DNA of 29,185 nucleotides, from positions 855,436 through 884,620 of the forward strand of contig NW_002060961.1 of NCBI RefSeq assembly GCF_000150275.1, given 5' to 3'. Under the pieces are notes generated by a model. It worked only from the letters and a program-made list of their open reading frames with translations, made no database searches and was not told where the DNA came from. This document shows positions 11,501-21,055 of the stretch, in pieces (the stretch's first letter is position 1; the number at the start of each line of letters is the position of its first letter). The position numbers were made by a program, and so were the translations under genes. This stretch comes from Trichoplax adhaerens (taxonomy: Eukaryota; Placozoa; Uniplacotomia; Trichoplacea; Trichoplacidae).

Positions 11501-14500
11501 GAGCATTGTCAAACTGAGATTTGCGAGGTAGGATTGCGACGATAGCACCATCTATGATAGATCGACATATAGAATGAATTTTTGAGCCCTATAAATTGTA
11601 TCTGATAGCTATTAATATTTACGCCAAAGTATGATACCTTGTTTAAAGAGCAGATTAGTTCTAGTGTATTAAAAAATTGCATTGGTTACCTTTTGGTCGT
11701 TTATATCAAAGTATGATGCCTGATTTAAAGGAGAGATTAGTTTTAGTGAATTTATAAATGCTATCTGAAGACTCTTGATTGTTTTTACTAAAGTATGATA
11801 CCTGATTGAACGAGTGGCTTAGTTATAGATATAGACCATCAGATAATTTTTGACTACTTATAGTAAAATATGATGTCTGAACTAAAGAGTAGATGAGGTA
11901 TAGAGCTTTTATTAGTTGCGCTTGATGACTCTCATGCTAAAGTACAATGCCTCATTTAAAGAGTAGATGAGTTGTAAGGTTTCATCAATTGCACCTGGTG
12001 ACTCTTGTACTTATACTAAAGTACGATGCCTGATTTAAAGAGTAAATTAGCTATCGTTCGCAGTCTATTACGTTTTTAAAAAATAACGACGTTAAAATTT
12101 TTATTTTAGTTACCATAAGATACAATATTGATTCAATAGCAATGAATTTACAGAGTATGAGTTATGTCACTTTACTACGTACGATTAGCTCTTATCATGA
12201 GTATCTATGAGTCTTTCAAATTGTTAAGAGTAAACAGAAAGTAGCCATTTTTGCAAACTAAATATATTTCGTATCGTAAATTACAGGATAGCTATGAGCC
12301 ATTCTATTTAACAAGTGCCTGCTTAAATTTTACGGAAATGTCTATCAAGCCATCAACAGAGTTGAAATTCACGTTATTTATTGTACAAAATCGGAAGGAG
12401 GGCACTGTAAGTATTTTGTTGGTAATAGACTACGATAAAATACCTACCAATAGGTAGTAAAGAGAATAGCTTGTTGACCTGATTCTTGTTGATAGAAAAA
12501 TGTAGGTGGCTTCGCAACATGTCAAATGCAAGAAATAATACAGGCCTTAAATCAAAAAATTGTTTTTAAAATTAAGTGAGTAGATTCGAAATTGCTGTCC
12601 ATTGATTACATAGTTTAATATTGTATTATTATCAATTTGTTAACCTTACTAGGCCTCAGGATCGGCCAGGTCTTGTGGGTACTATTAATATTGTACCTAA
12701 GGTAGTATAGAGCTGTAGAAATTAGATTTCAATTCAATACGATAGATTTCGTCAATATTCTAAAATTACATTTTTCAATACGTCAGCTACACGATGGAGG
12801 ATCAACACCAAGCCTTTCTACTGATGAGGTAACTGACATGTTATAAATATCATTCATGGCATAATTATTGGATTTAAAAAAGTAAGCAAGTTATACTATT
12901 TCAATAGGCTTCTATTGCGCCTGAAATGCCAGTAAGATTTCCAGACATTCGACCGATTCGACCTTTCAAACATGACTTTTTAACGTATGCATAAAACGTA
13001 CTCGTTATAGTACCGCTAACTAAAATGTATCGTGAATAATATAACGTGTCTCTTAACTGTAGGAAAAGCTGTGCAAATTTATGTGCAAAGAATTATAGAT
13101 TCCCTGTTGCGTAAGTTTTATTAAGGGCAAGTGTGTCATGTGTAAATTTTTTAGTATACACTTACATTTGTCCTTATATATGCTCTGTGATGCTGTTACA
13201 TATTCTAGTGATGAAGTAGGGGATGAAGTAAAATGCATGAGAGTAAAGGAAATGATGGGAGAAACAAAGATTTCTTTTTTAGTTCCACAGCAGTTACTGT
13301 AAGTTATATAACTGTCTGCTATCTATTTGCTATATTGCATTAATTTTTACCGTCCGGTCGGAGCTTGTTTTCATTATTCACTTGTTATGCTAGCAATATA
13401 TATATAGCTGCTGAAAAACTATCTATAGAAGAATTTAGCAGGCTTGGTGCAGTAAGTAGAGTTATCCTTGTGTATCTGCAGTTTTGGAAAGTCTTTTTAT
13501 CGCAATTTATTTTATAACCATCATCTCTACGTACGAGCAGATGCAATCAAATTGGGAAACCATTCGATATAAAGTTATACAGGAACATGTTGATTTATGC
13601 ACTGAATATGAAGAGAGCTTACAAGAAATTAAGAAATTTACTGGTCAGTAAGATGTCAATGTTGGAAATTCTATAGCAAACTTAAATTGATCAATAAAAC
13701 GCATTTCTTAGATCCGTACTTTAAACCGAGTAAATATAAGATGGAACAAAAGTACCAGTTTATACCCACGAACCTACATATACAAGGAATTGCTATTTTA
13801 GATCCATTTGATGACGGTTAGTTTCTTTCCCTCCTTACAATATACGCGGCATCATAGTCAATCTTTATTATTGATAACCTATAATGAGTTTCTGCTAATT
13901 AATATTTCAGAGCACCATTATAGCGTCACTACTGTTGGTGCTGCTGCGGCGCATTCAATGAAATTCAAAAACGGTGGACTTTACAAGCAATTGCGACAAC
14001 TGTCATTGAGAGATTCTACCAAGTTAGTAAAATTAAATGTATTGTTTTTCCTAAATGTGCGTATAACTATAATTGAGCATGTCAATCACGTTACAATTTA
14101 TCCATAGATCACAAACTGAAGATCATATAAATGAGGAGTACTCAGCAAGAGAATTAAAAGGTGCCAGAAATTGTCGTAGCTACAGTATTTATCATTAAAT
14201 ATGCTAATATCACTTATTTCGTATATTATTTAGCAACCACGAGGACAATATATTTTAGATTTACTGAAAATCTAAATAAATTAAAAACGTAAGTACAGTA
14301 TGTTAAATCTCAAAATTAAAATGAAACTTGTGTAATGCTTATGCTTTATACTTTCACTACAGTTTGCTTAAAAGTGCAAAATCACCGAAAGATATTGAGT
14401 CTACATGGAATAACGTAGCGGATAGCGTACGTTTGAATTGATTATTATTTATCGACTAGGCTGAATCTTATAAATAGTAGTTTTGAACATTTTACTGATC

Positions 14501-16994
14501 ATATTAACGCAAGAATTTATTTCATATGATCCATTAAAGACTCGCTATTTGATGAACATATACAACAATAAGATTGTGCAATCGCTGTTAACTGAATATA
14601 AAAATTGCCAAAAAGTACTACAGTCAACCAAAGATCTATTGAAAAATTTCGACTTTACACGTAAAGTAATTGCTCAAGATAACGGTAAGCTACTGGTAAA
14701 GTAAAATATATCATTACAAATGATTACTGAAACATTCTTGCCTAATTGCCAACATCCCTGATTTAATAGATTGGGAATGGATGGAAGCAAATTTGCAATA
14801 TTTTACTGCTATGCAGCCAAATAGCTCACAAGTTAATCATTATGGACCTGAAGATGTACTGTCATCACTATCTTCTAAAATTTATAACTTTAAACCTAAT
14901 CAACCATGTACGTACTTATAACGTTAAGTAAAAATCAACTATTTTCATTTATCTATAATTAATCTTCTTATGAAATACTGCTTTCTTGTATATTAGTAAC
15001 AGATGAAAAAGATTCAATTTTACAATTAGAGGAACAAGTAAAGGAAAGTGTTTCTCACATTATTGACGCCACTACTTTTGCTAGGATGAAGGTAATTATA
15101 TCGTAAAGTTAAAATACTAGTTGAAACGAAATTAATACTGTCCATATTGCATGAACAGAAATCGAATTATTTATACTTTATAGGACGAAAATTCCAAGAT
15201 TGAAAGTTTGAAGAATATTCGTAGACGTCGTGATATTGTGTTTTCGCAAGTTGTACGTGGTTAATGTTACTTATACGTAAGAAATAGTCGACATTATGCA
15301 TTTAAAATGTCAATTTTTTTCTTTTGTTTAACCACGGTCTAGGTCTCAGCTCTTGTTGCATCATTCTATTATAAAATCATGTACGAGAATATTTATAATC
15401 CGAAATATTTTGATCAAATAATGACGATCGGATTTTTGGCATCATTCGAAAGCCTTCTTAGCAACTATGGTTAGATGTACTCGTATATATATATACATTA
15501 TACAGTATATGCGGCTTGTATCGTAATCATTATTTTTAGGTTGAAAATGCTGAGTTTCTTCTTTGGCATGATAGGTGACGAGACTGGCATGCTTGAAGAC
15601 ATGTGGATTGGTGTCCGAGATTGTAAGAATGTTTCCTTTAAGGTAATACAATAGGCAATAATATTTGACGCAATGAATTGGTTAATTGAAAAGATTGGGA
15701 ATTATCTCATTACAATTCTTTTATTTCTAATTGCTTATTGCAGATAAACCGTGCAAAAGGTGATCAACCTTCGCCAATACCTAGCATTAGCGGTTCAAGG
15801 TAAAGCGTTACTTATTTTTTTATGATACTAATTACGAATCTGATATTTGCACAGTACTGTGTATTTGCCATTTTCAACTAAGGTATTCTCATATTACTTG
15901 TAGGACCCACTTAATTGTCAATATTGAACTAGAGGAGAAGGCCTTTTCTGAATTGCCTGAGCCTTTGCAAACGGGAAGAAAATTAATTAAAGTTGTTCCA
16001 GTTCTATTTACTGTTGGTATTAATGAGCAGGCCACAATTGCTGAAAGGTTTGATGTTCAAGCTCAAAATTTTATTCTGCAACTACCTATGGTTATAATGT
16101 AATGCCCTAATCTAGTTTATCTGTTATCATTACTAGACTTGGACAAGTCGCTTTGCAAGATGCTATCAATGATTGGAGTTTTAAACGATTCAAAGCTTAT
16201 TTTGAGCAATATAGGACAATGCATCCTAATACAAGTTCGTACATAAGTATGATAAATATGTCGAAAAAAGAGAGAAATGGTGATGGTTGCCATCAGTTTC
16301 GATGTTTTAGACAGATGCCATAGCATACGTACGCTAATATACTGTCTTTTTCTTTGATAATTCTGTAGGAACTAGCAAAAGTAGCTACTCTCCATCTTTG
16401 AGTGAATCCTTACAGAAATTGGAAGAAATTATACAAAAGAAAGCAAATAAGAACATCGGAATATTGATTCAAAGTGAAGAGGTACAAAATATCTGTCTTT
16501 ATTACCTAATGGGCTTGTTCATTATAGTGCCATTGATACTTGCTATGCGAGTTTTAACCACGTTGATTTTATTGTATATCTGCAATATAGATTTGTCGTA
16601 GACTAGATGGCGGAAGATTAACTTGTTGTAAAAGTGGTAAAGATCGTACGTCTATGTCAGTTACATTAGAACAATGTTTGTTATTGAGGAATGAACATAA
16701 TCTTGAGAAGAAATATTTTGAACGAGCATTAGAAACAATGAGAAGGTAATTCCTATGTTGTCTATTTTTAATATGCTCCTTTGATTTCATAAGTACAGTA
16801 CTACGTGCTGATGGGTAGTAAAAATATATTCGTACTACAGCGTTTTTATTTGCATTGACAGTGAGGGTCCTCGACGTGAAAATACTTGGAAAAACGCTAA
16901 TGCTCGATGTTACGCTTTTAATCGTATGCAAGTGATGGTTTTACCTAATTTGTATAAACCACCTGCAGGAACTTATGGCAGTGCGCAAACATAG
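2539..16994 (+). CDS. INPP4: Inositol polyphosphate 4-phosphatase (INPP4-like) with N-terminal PH domain, 34 exons
   Basis: Predicted to remove the 4-phosphate of PI(3,4)P2 at membranes. Exons: 2539-2659, 4202-4266, 10455-10542, 10669-10759, 10949-11003, 11153-11198, 11304-11333, 11409-11527, 12287-12406, 12496-12575, 12653-12701, 12787-12828, 12908-12984, 13063-13110, 13209-13298, 13394-13451, 13541-13643, 13712-13816, 13911-14022, 14108-14160, 14234-14288, 14363-14426, 14540-14684, 14770-14907, 14997-15091, 15184-15252, 15343-15469, 15575-15642, 15744-15799, 15904-16047, 16137-16246, 16369-16481, 16591-16745, 16862-16994. All junctions are GT-AG and phases agree, giving 1007 residues. Seen: PH domain about 20-122 ([25 protein letters not shown]); C2 about 157-288; the family segment [10 protein letters not shown] near 470; [17 protein letters not shown]5R loop CKSGKDRT with Cys925 and Arg931; C-terminal PPAGTYG. 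ATG 2542 is an equally good start. The 42-base exon 12 and the exon 20 donor are least certain. Confidence 0.93.
3055..3960. repeat. About 60-base tandem array inside INPP4 intron 1
   Basis: The core GATGATGGCGTTTTCATG followed by CTTTCTTGACCATCTTCTC recurs about every 55-62 bases (for example near 3074, 3129, 3191, 3246, 3304, 3365, 3426, 3482, 3537). It becomes more degenerate after 3600. The two copies at about 3304 and 3365 are nearly identical. It accounts for most of the 1.5 kb intron between the first two PH-domain exons. Minus-strand open frames here are simple translations of the repeat. Confidence 0.9.
5271..5307. repeat. Perfect 17-bp inverted repeat with 3-base loop
   Basis: The arm GACATTATAGCTTTCCT (5271-5287) is followed by ACA and then its exact reverse complement AGGAAAGCTATAATGTC (5291-5307). 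The flanking bases do not extend the pairing. It sits in INPP4 intron 2, just before a ~120-base repeat family. The stem is too short for a typical animal microRNA precursor. A repeat-born cruciform or a remnant of a small transposon end are both possible. Confidence 0.9.
5520..5900. repeat. About 120-base tandem repeat in INPP4 intron 2, three to four copies
   Basis: The anchor ACGCTTCGATAG followed by AGCTTGAT recurs at about 5588 and 5709. The segment CGACTTTCC...GACGAGAA...TCTCGCCTT recurs near 5530, 5645 and 5765. A weaker fourth copy appears to begin the open stretch near 5895. Divergence is substantial, so the array is old. Confidence 0.75.
6370..7330. repeat. Degenerate tandem repeat in INPP4 intron 2, 100-160 base spacing
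   Basis: The motif CTACAATCA followed by ACTAATGAT and a GTTACTAGGCAATATTCT segment recurs around 6711, 6811 and 6975, with weaker copies near 6590, 7071 and 7140-7250. Each copy also has a GTATTCCTTT segment and a GTTTACAAGTACAATG segment. The spacing is irregular because of insertions and deletions between copies. Confidence 0.7.
8440..10010. repeat. Degenerate tandem repeat in INPP4 intron 2, about 125-150 base spacing
   Basis: Copies share TAGTCTTT, then GAATTACGTATAGG, GTTGAAAGTAAAATGAATC, AACATTGTAT, CTAGCTGGCAAGGAAGA and GATTGAATTAACG segments. Recognisable starts are near 8767, 8907, 9032, 9423, 9570 and 9731. Similarity between copies is partial, so boundaries are approximate. Confidence 0.65.
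11620..12060. repeat. About 78-base tandem repeat in INPP4 intron 8
   Basis: The motif CTAAAGTATGATGCCTGATT followed by AAAGAG and AGATTAG recurs at about 11625, 11707, 11788, 11864, 11938 and 12016 (spacings 82, 81, 76, 74, 78). It lies in the 759-base intron between exons 8 and 9, both of which encode the C2 domain. It explains why this intron is far longer than its neighbours. Confidence 0.88.
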
Positions 16995-17489
16995 TCTCTT
17001 AGATAGTATTTGTCGTATTTTTATATACCGTATCACGAAGTTTCCGAGATATTCATATAGTTACATGCAATTTTAAGGAATTGTATTAGCAAGATGACAC
17101 ACGCACAAATATCGGTGGCTGTAAAAGTTAGCTTAAGTCATATTTTACGAGTATTTAGATATTACCCTTTTGAGTTGGCTAAGGGTTGTACTGAAGCATA
17201 AAACTCACTTTTTGTATTATATAGAATATCTTGCTAAGCAACCTAGTTAGAGTAGATGTATTATTATAGAAATTTTAAGACATTGGCTTGCATACGTAGT
17301 ATCTATTCGTTCTATATCGATGTATCTGTAGATATACACATTTGTGTCTATATTTATTTTACCTTCATAGTAGTATTTAATAGGCAACTACTATGTTATT
17401 TGTATATTTTGTCACAACTTTGTCACTCAAAATATACGAGGTTTGATATAAGTATGAGAATCTTTTTAATGACGTATTTTTGCTATCTT

Positions 17490-17495
17490 AATAAA
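17490..17495 (+). terminator. Candidate polyadenylation signal AATAAA for INPP4
   Basis: A canonical AATAAA on the + strand lies about 500 bases after the INPP4 stop. A second one at 17666-17671 is an alternative. No transcript evidence is available to choose between them. Confidence 0.35.
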
Positions 17496-17655
17496 TAACC
17501 GCGCTACTGCATAGTAACAATATTTACAATGTCTTGAATATTATTTTGCACTCTTGTAGAAGCATAGATATTATCGTATTCTTCTGTTTTCATATCACAT
17601 TTGGACTTGTTTATAAAATTATTTTGTCATTTGGATAGATACATATTTATGTCAA

Positions 17656-17661
17656 TTTAAT
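17656..17661 (-). terminator. Candidate polyadenylation signal ATTAAA for RNF14
   Basis: Read on the - strand this is ATTAAA, the commonest variant signal, about 90 bases past the RNF14 stop. It sits beside the second + strand AATAAA of the convergent INPP4 gene. Confidence 0.3.
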
Positions 17662-17749
17662 ATTGAATAAAAAAAGGCATTTAAAAATAGATTGTCATTT
17701 TGCTTAAAATTATTACTTAATTTTATGTTAGATAACATATTAACTTGGG

Positions 17750-20700
17750 TTACCAAAATTCATCATCATCGTCGCTGTCATCATGTTGAACAATTCCGTC
17801 AAATAACTTGTTGAAGCATCGGCTACTGGGATTAGAAAAATGAATATATGGTCTATGTTTATCTAGTTTTTGTAGACAAATCCAGCAAAAGTTACCATGA
17901 CATATAACACAATGCATTTTATTACAACCATCTTTCTTTTCGATATCAGCTCTACATCTTGGGCATCGTTTGCTATTTTTTTGTAGCCAGTCTTCGCTTT
18001 GAATTTGCTCTATAACTTTGTGTAACTTTTGCTCACCATAGAGTTTGACCATTTCAAGGCGTTCTTCAGCATTACCGTTCATGTAGCGCTCGCATAATTC
18101 GCGTGCATCTTTAGGACTGAGTGTACATGGCACGACGCCATGATAGGCTCGTTGACATTTAATGCAAAATGCATATTGGCAGCCAGGACAGCGTCCTAAA
18201 AGGCTATTTTTCTCTACTAAAACGGCCGTTTGACAGGATAATCTAGGGCAGTAGACAACATCAGACATAGTCTCTAGAGCAGAGCGTAGTTGTAGTTGTT
18301 CATATCTCTCGTAATATTCATTACTAACGAGTCGTTGAATCATTAATGGTAATATTTGAGAGGAACACTCTTGACTTGGGCAGGCGATGGGATTGACTTT
18401 ACCATCATCAATCATGACCGTGATGTAATTACTGACACAATCTTTGCAATGAACATGTTGACAAGGTTGCAATTGGACACAATCGGCGCCAGATTTTTCA
18501 TCGAAACATATATTACAAGCATGATAGCCGTTGATGAAATTTCTATCGATAGTTTGTTCATTAAACGTAATAATCCTTTCCATGATCATATTTAGCGATG
18601 GTATTTCTTGTACAACACGTGGATCAACGACTCGTACTGGATCGGATAGATCTTCTTCTTGTGAGGTAGTAGCACTTTTTTTACTCTTTAAGTGTAAGCA
18701 TACTGATTGTAAAATGCCTAATTTATCGATTGCTTCATCGGTTAGAAATTGAAACCAATCGAATAGGACAACGCAGCCTGTGTTGTCCTCCCATATTTGA
18801 TCCAAATGTTCGCAAAGAAGCGAGAGCTAAAGTAGATCATAAAGAAGAAGATATAGTTTAGTGTTGCATTTCAGCAATAAGGTTAAGATACTGTAGCTCA
18901 TTTCCATTCTACCCTTACATAATGTATGTGCATATCTCACGAACTGTGATAAAGTTATACAACCATTGCGATGAGTTGAGGCTAAGATAAATGTACTGTA
19001 TAGTAGATTTGCTATGGCTTATGCCGATATTTAAATACTGTAGTGTTGGTGCTAACCGAAGAGCAGGTCTTCTGCATTAAGAGGAAGGACCGTATTGAGT
19101 TTGCTTACCGTAATTTTATTGAATCACTGTGATAAAGCTTTACGACTACTACTTATACGCTTGATTATTATTTCTTATTCAAATTACTTCTAGCTGACCA
19201 ATCGAAATTTTTCTTTCTTCTATAAGATAATCTATTAATCAATCTTAGCCATAATACAGTCTACTTAATTGCTATTGAGACTTCTTGCTTCTATAAGATT
19301 ATTCATGAACTAGTATAGTAGGCTATGAAATAACAAAGCTTAAATATAGCCTAATTTATTTAATTGATTAATTGATTGCATGGTGTAGATGTCTATAATA
19401 TACAGTCCTTGGAATACTTTAAATAGTCTGTTGTGTATACGCATATATTGGCATAATTTTGTTGAATAACTACGATAATGCTCCAAAACAAATTAATTGA
19501 TAAATCGTAATACTAGATCATAAAGTATTTTTCCATTTGACTACCCCTGTTGGTCATTCCTATTTCTCTATGTCTGATTGCATCCAGCGGAGTTTGAGGA
19601 GACAGTCATCATCTTAAGCTTAAGGCAGAGCTTTACATGGCATTCTTAATGGACTATATTAATTGGATAACTCCAACATTATTCAATCAATTAATGGATA
19701 CAGGCTTGTAATTTATGAAGCCAGCAACAAGATATTGCAATATGCAATAAATGATTACAAGCTAATATAGAATAGTCGATGTGATAATCAAGTTTAACTA
19801 TAATACAATTTAATTAATTGACTGGGGGAAGTTGGTAAGATTAGGATTAGTATATCTCATCTGTTATGTCTCTATTAGCATCATTAGCCCAACTACTTGC
19901 ACAATGATCTTAAAGTTTTCTTCAGTTTGACTGCCCTTGTTGATCATTCATACGAGTATATCCTCCGGATGTAACTGCAAGTTCGATTGCATCCAGTAGA
20001 ATGGGAAGAGGCAGTCATTACAATAATGTTAAAACAGGATATTGTATGACGCTTTAGTGCACTATATTAGTTGGATGACTCTAACATTATTCATGCAATT
20101 AATGAGTACAGACCTGCAATTAATTAAGCCAACAGCAAGATAGTGTAATATAGATGGTTGAGGGCTAGTACAATATGAAATAGTCAATGAGACAATCAAG
20201 TTGAAGTACTCGTATAATAATACAATTTGATTGATTAACTAAGGTGGAGTTGGTCAGACTAGGATTAGCCTAATTCATCTATTATGTACTCATTAGCACT
20301 ATTAGTCTAAACATTATGCTAGATCATAAAGTAATTTTCCGTTCGACTACCCTATTGATCATGATCATTGCTATTTCCCCATATCTGAGGCAACTTCAAG
20401 CTCGATTGCATCCAAATGAAGCTTGAAGAGACAGTCATGACATTCAGTTCAAGACAAGCCATTGCATAAGATCTTTCGTGTGTTCAATTGATTGGATCAC
20501 TGTAGGACTATTCAACTCACAGACACAAACCTGAAATTTATTAAGCCAGCAACAAGATATTGTAAATGTAGGTGGCCGGAGGCTAGGATAACACTTTGGC
20601 AAAGTGAATTCCAGGCAAATGGCGGGCAGGTAGCTAATGGCGTAAGTTTGCACTTGATCTTGGCTTCTTTCAACGATCACTTGAAATGACGGTGGGATAT

Positions 20701-20842
20701 TAACCATCGCATACAGTATTCCTCCTAATTGATTTGCCGTTTCATCGTGTGGCTGGAATGTATCTAAATCATAGATCGAAGTTAAGGCAGAAAGTTCATT
20801 TTCTTGCTCCACTTGATCGCAATCTTCATCACCATCCGCCAT
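17750..20842 (-). CDS. RNF14: RNF14-like RBR E3 ubiquitin ligase (RWD, RING1-IBR-RING2)
   Basis: Transfers ubiquitin through a cysteine thioester; the vertebrate protein acts on stalled ribosomes with GCN1 and also binds androgen receptor. Two coding exons on the - strand, 20531-20842 and 17750-18826, join in phase 0 (donor CAG|GTTTGT, acceptor TTTAG|CTC) to give 462 residues, close to the family's roughly 470. The RWD domain spans about 12-150, with ENELSALTSIYD and the YPSLRPP turn, and continues across the splice into WEDNTGCVVLFDWFQF. RING1 begins CNIC (208-211). The IBR includes YCPRLSC and YHGVVPC. RING2 begins CPRC (392) and has the presumed catalytic Cys405 in KKDGCNKMHC. The tail is acidic (DDSDDDDEFW). 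The start at 20842 has a strong GCCATGG context. The second exon is 1.08 kb without an intron, unlike its neighbours. Confidence 0.95.
18827..19505. other. Distal part of the RNF14 intron
   Basis: AT-rich sequence next to the exon 2 acceptor. Two segments (CTGTGATAAAG at about 18944 and 19127) recur once at a spacing of 183, and a CTTCTATAAGAT segment recurs near 19219 and 19290. This suggests eroded duplications, but there is no clear array and no gene. Confidence 0.5.
19705..19760 (-). pseudogene. Relic copy 1 of the 3' end of RNF14 exon 1
   Basis: On the - strand this reads ISCCWLHKLQ in the frame of the exon's ISCCWLNKFQ. It is identical to the exon over the 20 bases 19718-19737. The splice donor after the Gln codon is CAA|GCCTGT instead of CAG|GTTTGT, so the site is lost. 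It is part of the 410-base tandem unit. Confidence 0.75.
20115..20175 (-). pseudogene. Relic copy 2 of the 3' end of RNF14 exon 1
   Basis: On the - strand this reads TLSCCWLN, stop, LQ against the exon's TISCCWLNKFQ: same length, with AAA changed to TAA. It still ends CAG|GTCTGT, a usable-looking donor. Similarity continues upstream over the YPSLRPP codons with a one-base deletion, so at least about 55 bases of exon were duplicated. Confidence 0.75.
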
Positions 20843-21055
20843 GGCAACGTCCTGTGAATGCAGCAACGCTAGAGTGGTTATCCCTCTGCTCCCGTACAGT
20901 ACCAACTACTGTACACTGTACGTCACAGAAATCCATATTCATTTCCAATGACAAGTTGCAAGTCCAGTCTAGTGCTGTTGCTCTGCTCTACTGTATTGCG
21001 CACTATATAGTATTGTCTTCCGCTCTTGCCGGTAATCATGGAGACCGCATCAGCC
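20843..21055 (-). promoter_or_regulatory. Probable RNF14 promoter / 5' untranslated region
   Basis: Just over 200 bases separate the RNF14 start codon from the 183-base array. The stretch is richer in G and C than its surroundings. It contains the palindromic string TACTGTACACTGTAC (20907-20921), followed directly by GTCACAG, which gives a TACGTCA element resembling a CRE half site. Assignment as a promoter rests on position only. Confidence 0.4.

Larger units (their letters stand above)
16995..17749. other. Convergent 3' region between INPP4 and RNF14
   Basis: The 755 bases between the INPP4 stop (+ strand) and the RNF14 stop (- strand) are very AT-rich and have no credible coding frame. 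They should contain both 3' untranslated regions. Candidate polyadenylation signals for both strands lie within 20 bases of each other near 17656-17671, so the two transcripts may overlap tail to tail. Confidence 0.7.
19505..20600. repeat. About 410-base tandem repeat spanning the RNF14 exon 1/intron boundary
   Basis: Three units are aligned by GATTGCATCCA at 19576, 19985 and 20404 (spacings 409 and 419). Other shared segments are a TAGATCATAAAGTA-TTTTCC stretch, TTTGACTACCC, GACAGTCAT, and AAGCCAGCAACAAGATATTG. The last of these is found at 19718, in mutated form at 20126, and at 20543. The third copy of the unit runs into coding exon 1 of RNF14. The two intronic copies therefore carry decayed duplicates of the exon's 3' end. 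Confidence 0.88.

Noticed and set aside
11201-11545. A 114-codon + strand frame around the INPP4 C2 exons.
   Set aside because: Only the parts 11304-11333 and 11409-11527 are exons. The rest is intron that happens to be open.
12787-12828. The alternative of leaving exon 12 (42 bases) out of INPP4.
   Set aside because: The reading frame would be kept without it, but it has clean GT-AG borders, no stop, and fits the short variable link after the C2 domain. I retained it with lower certainty.
18356-18752. Two + strand frames within the RNF14 second exon.
   Set aside because: They are antisense shadows of the RING1/IBR coding sequence with no domain of their own.
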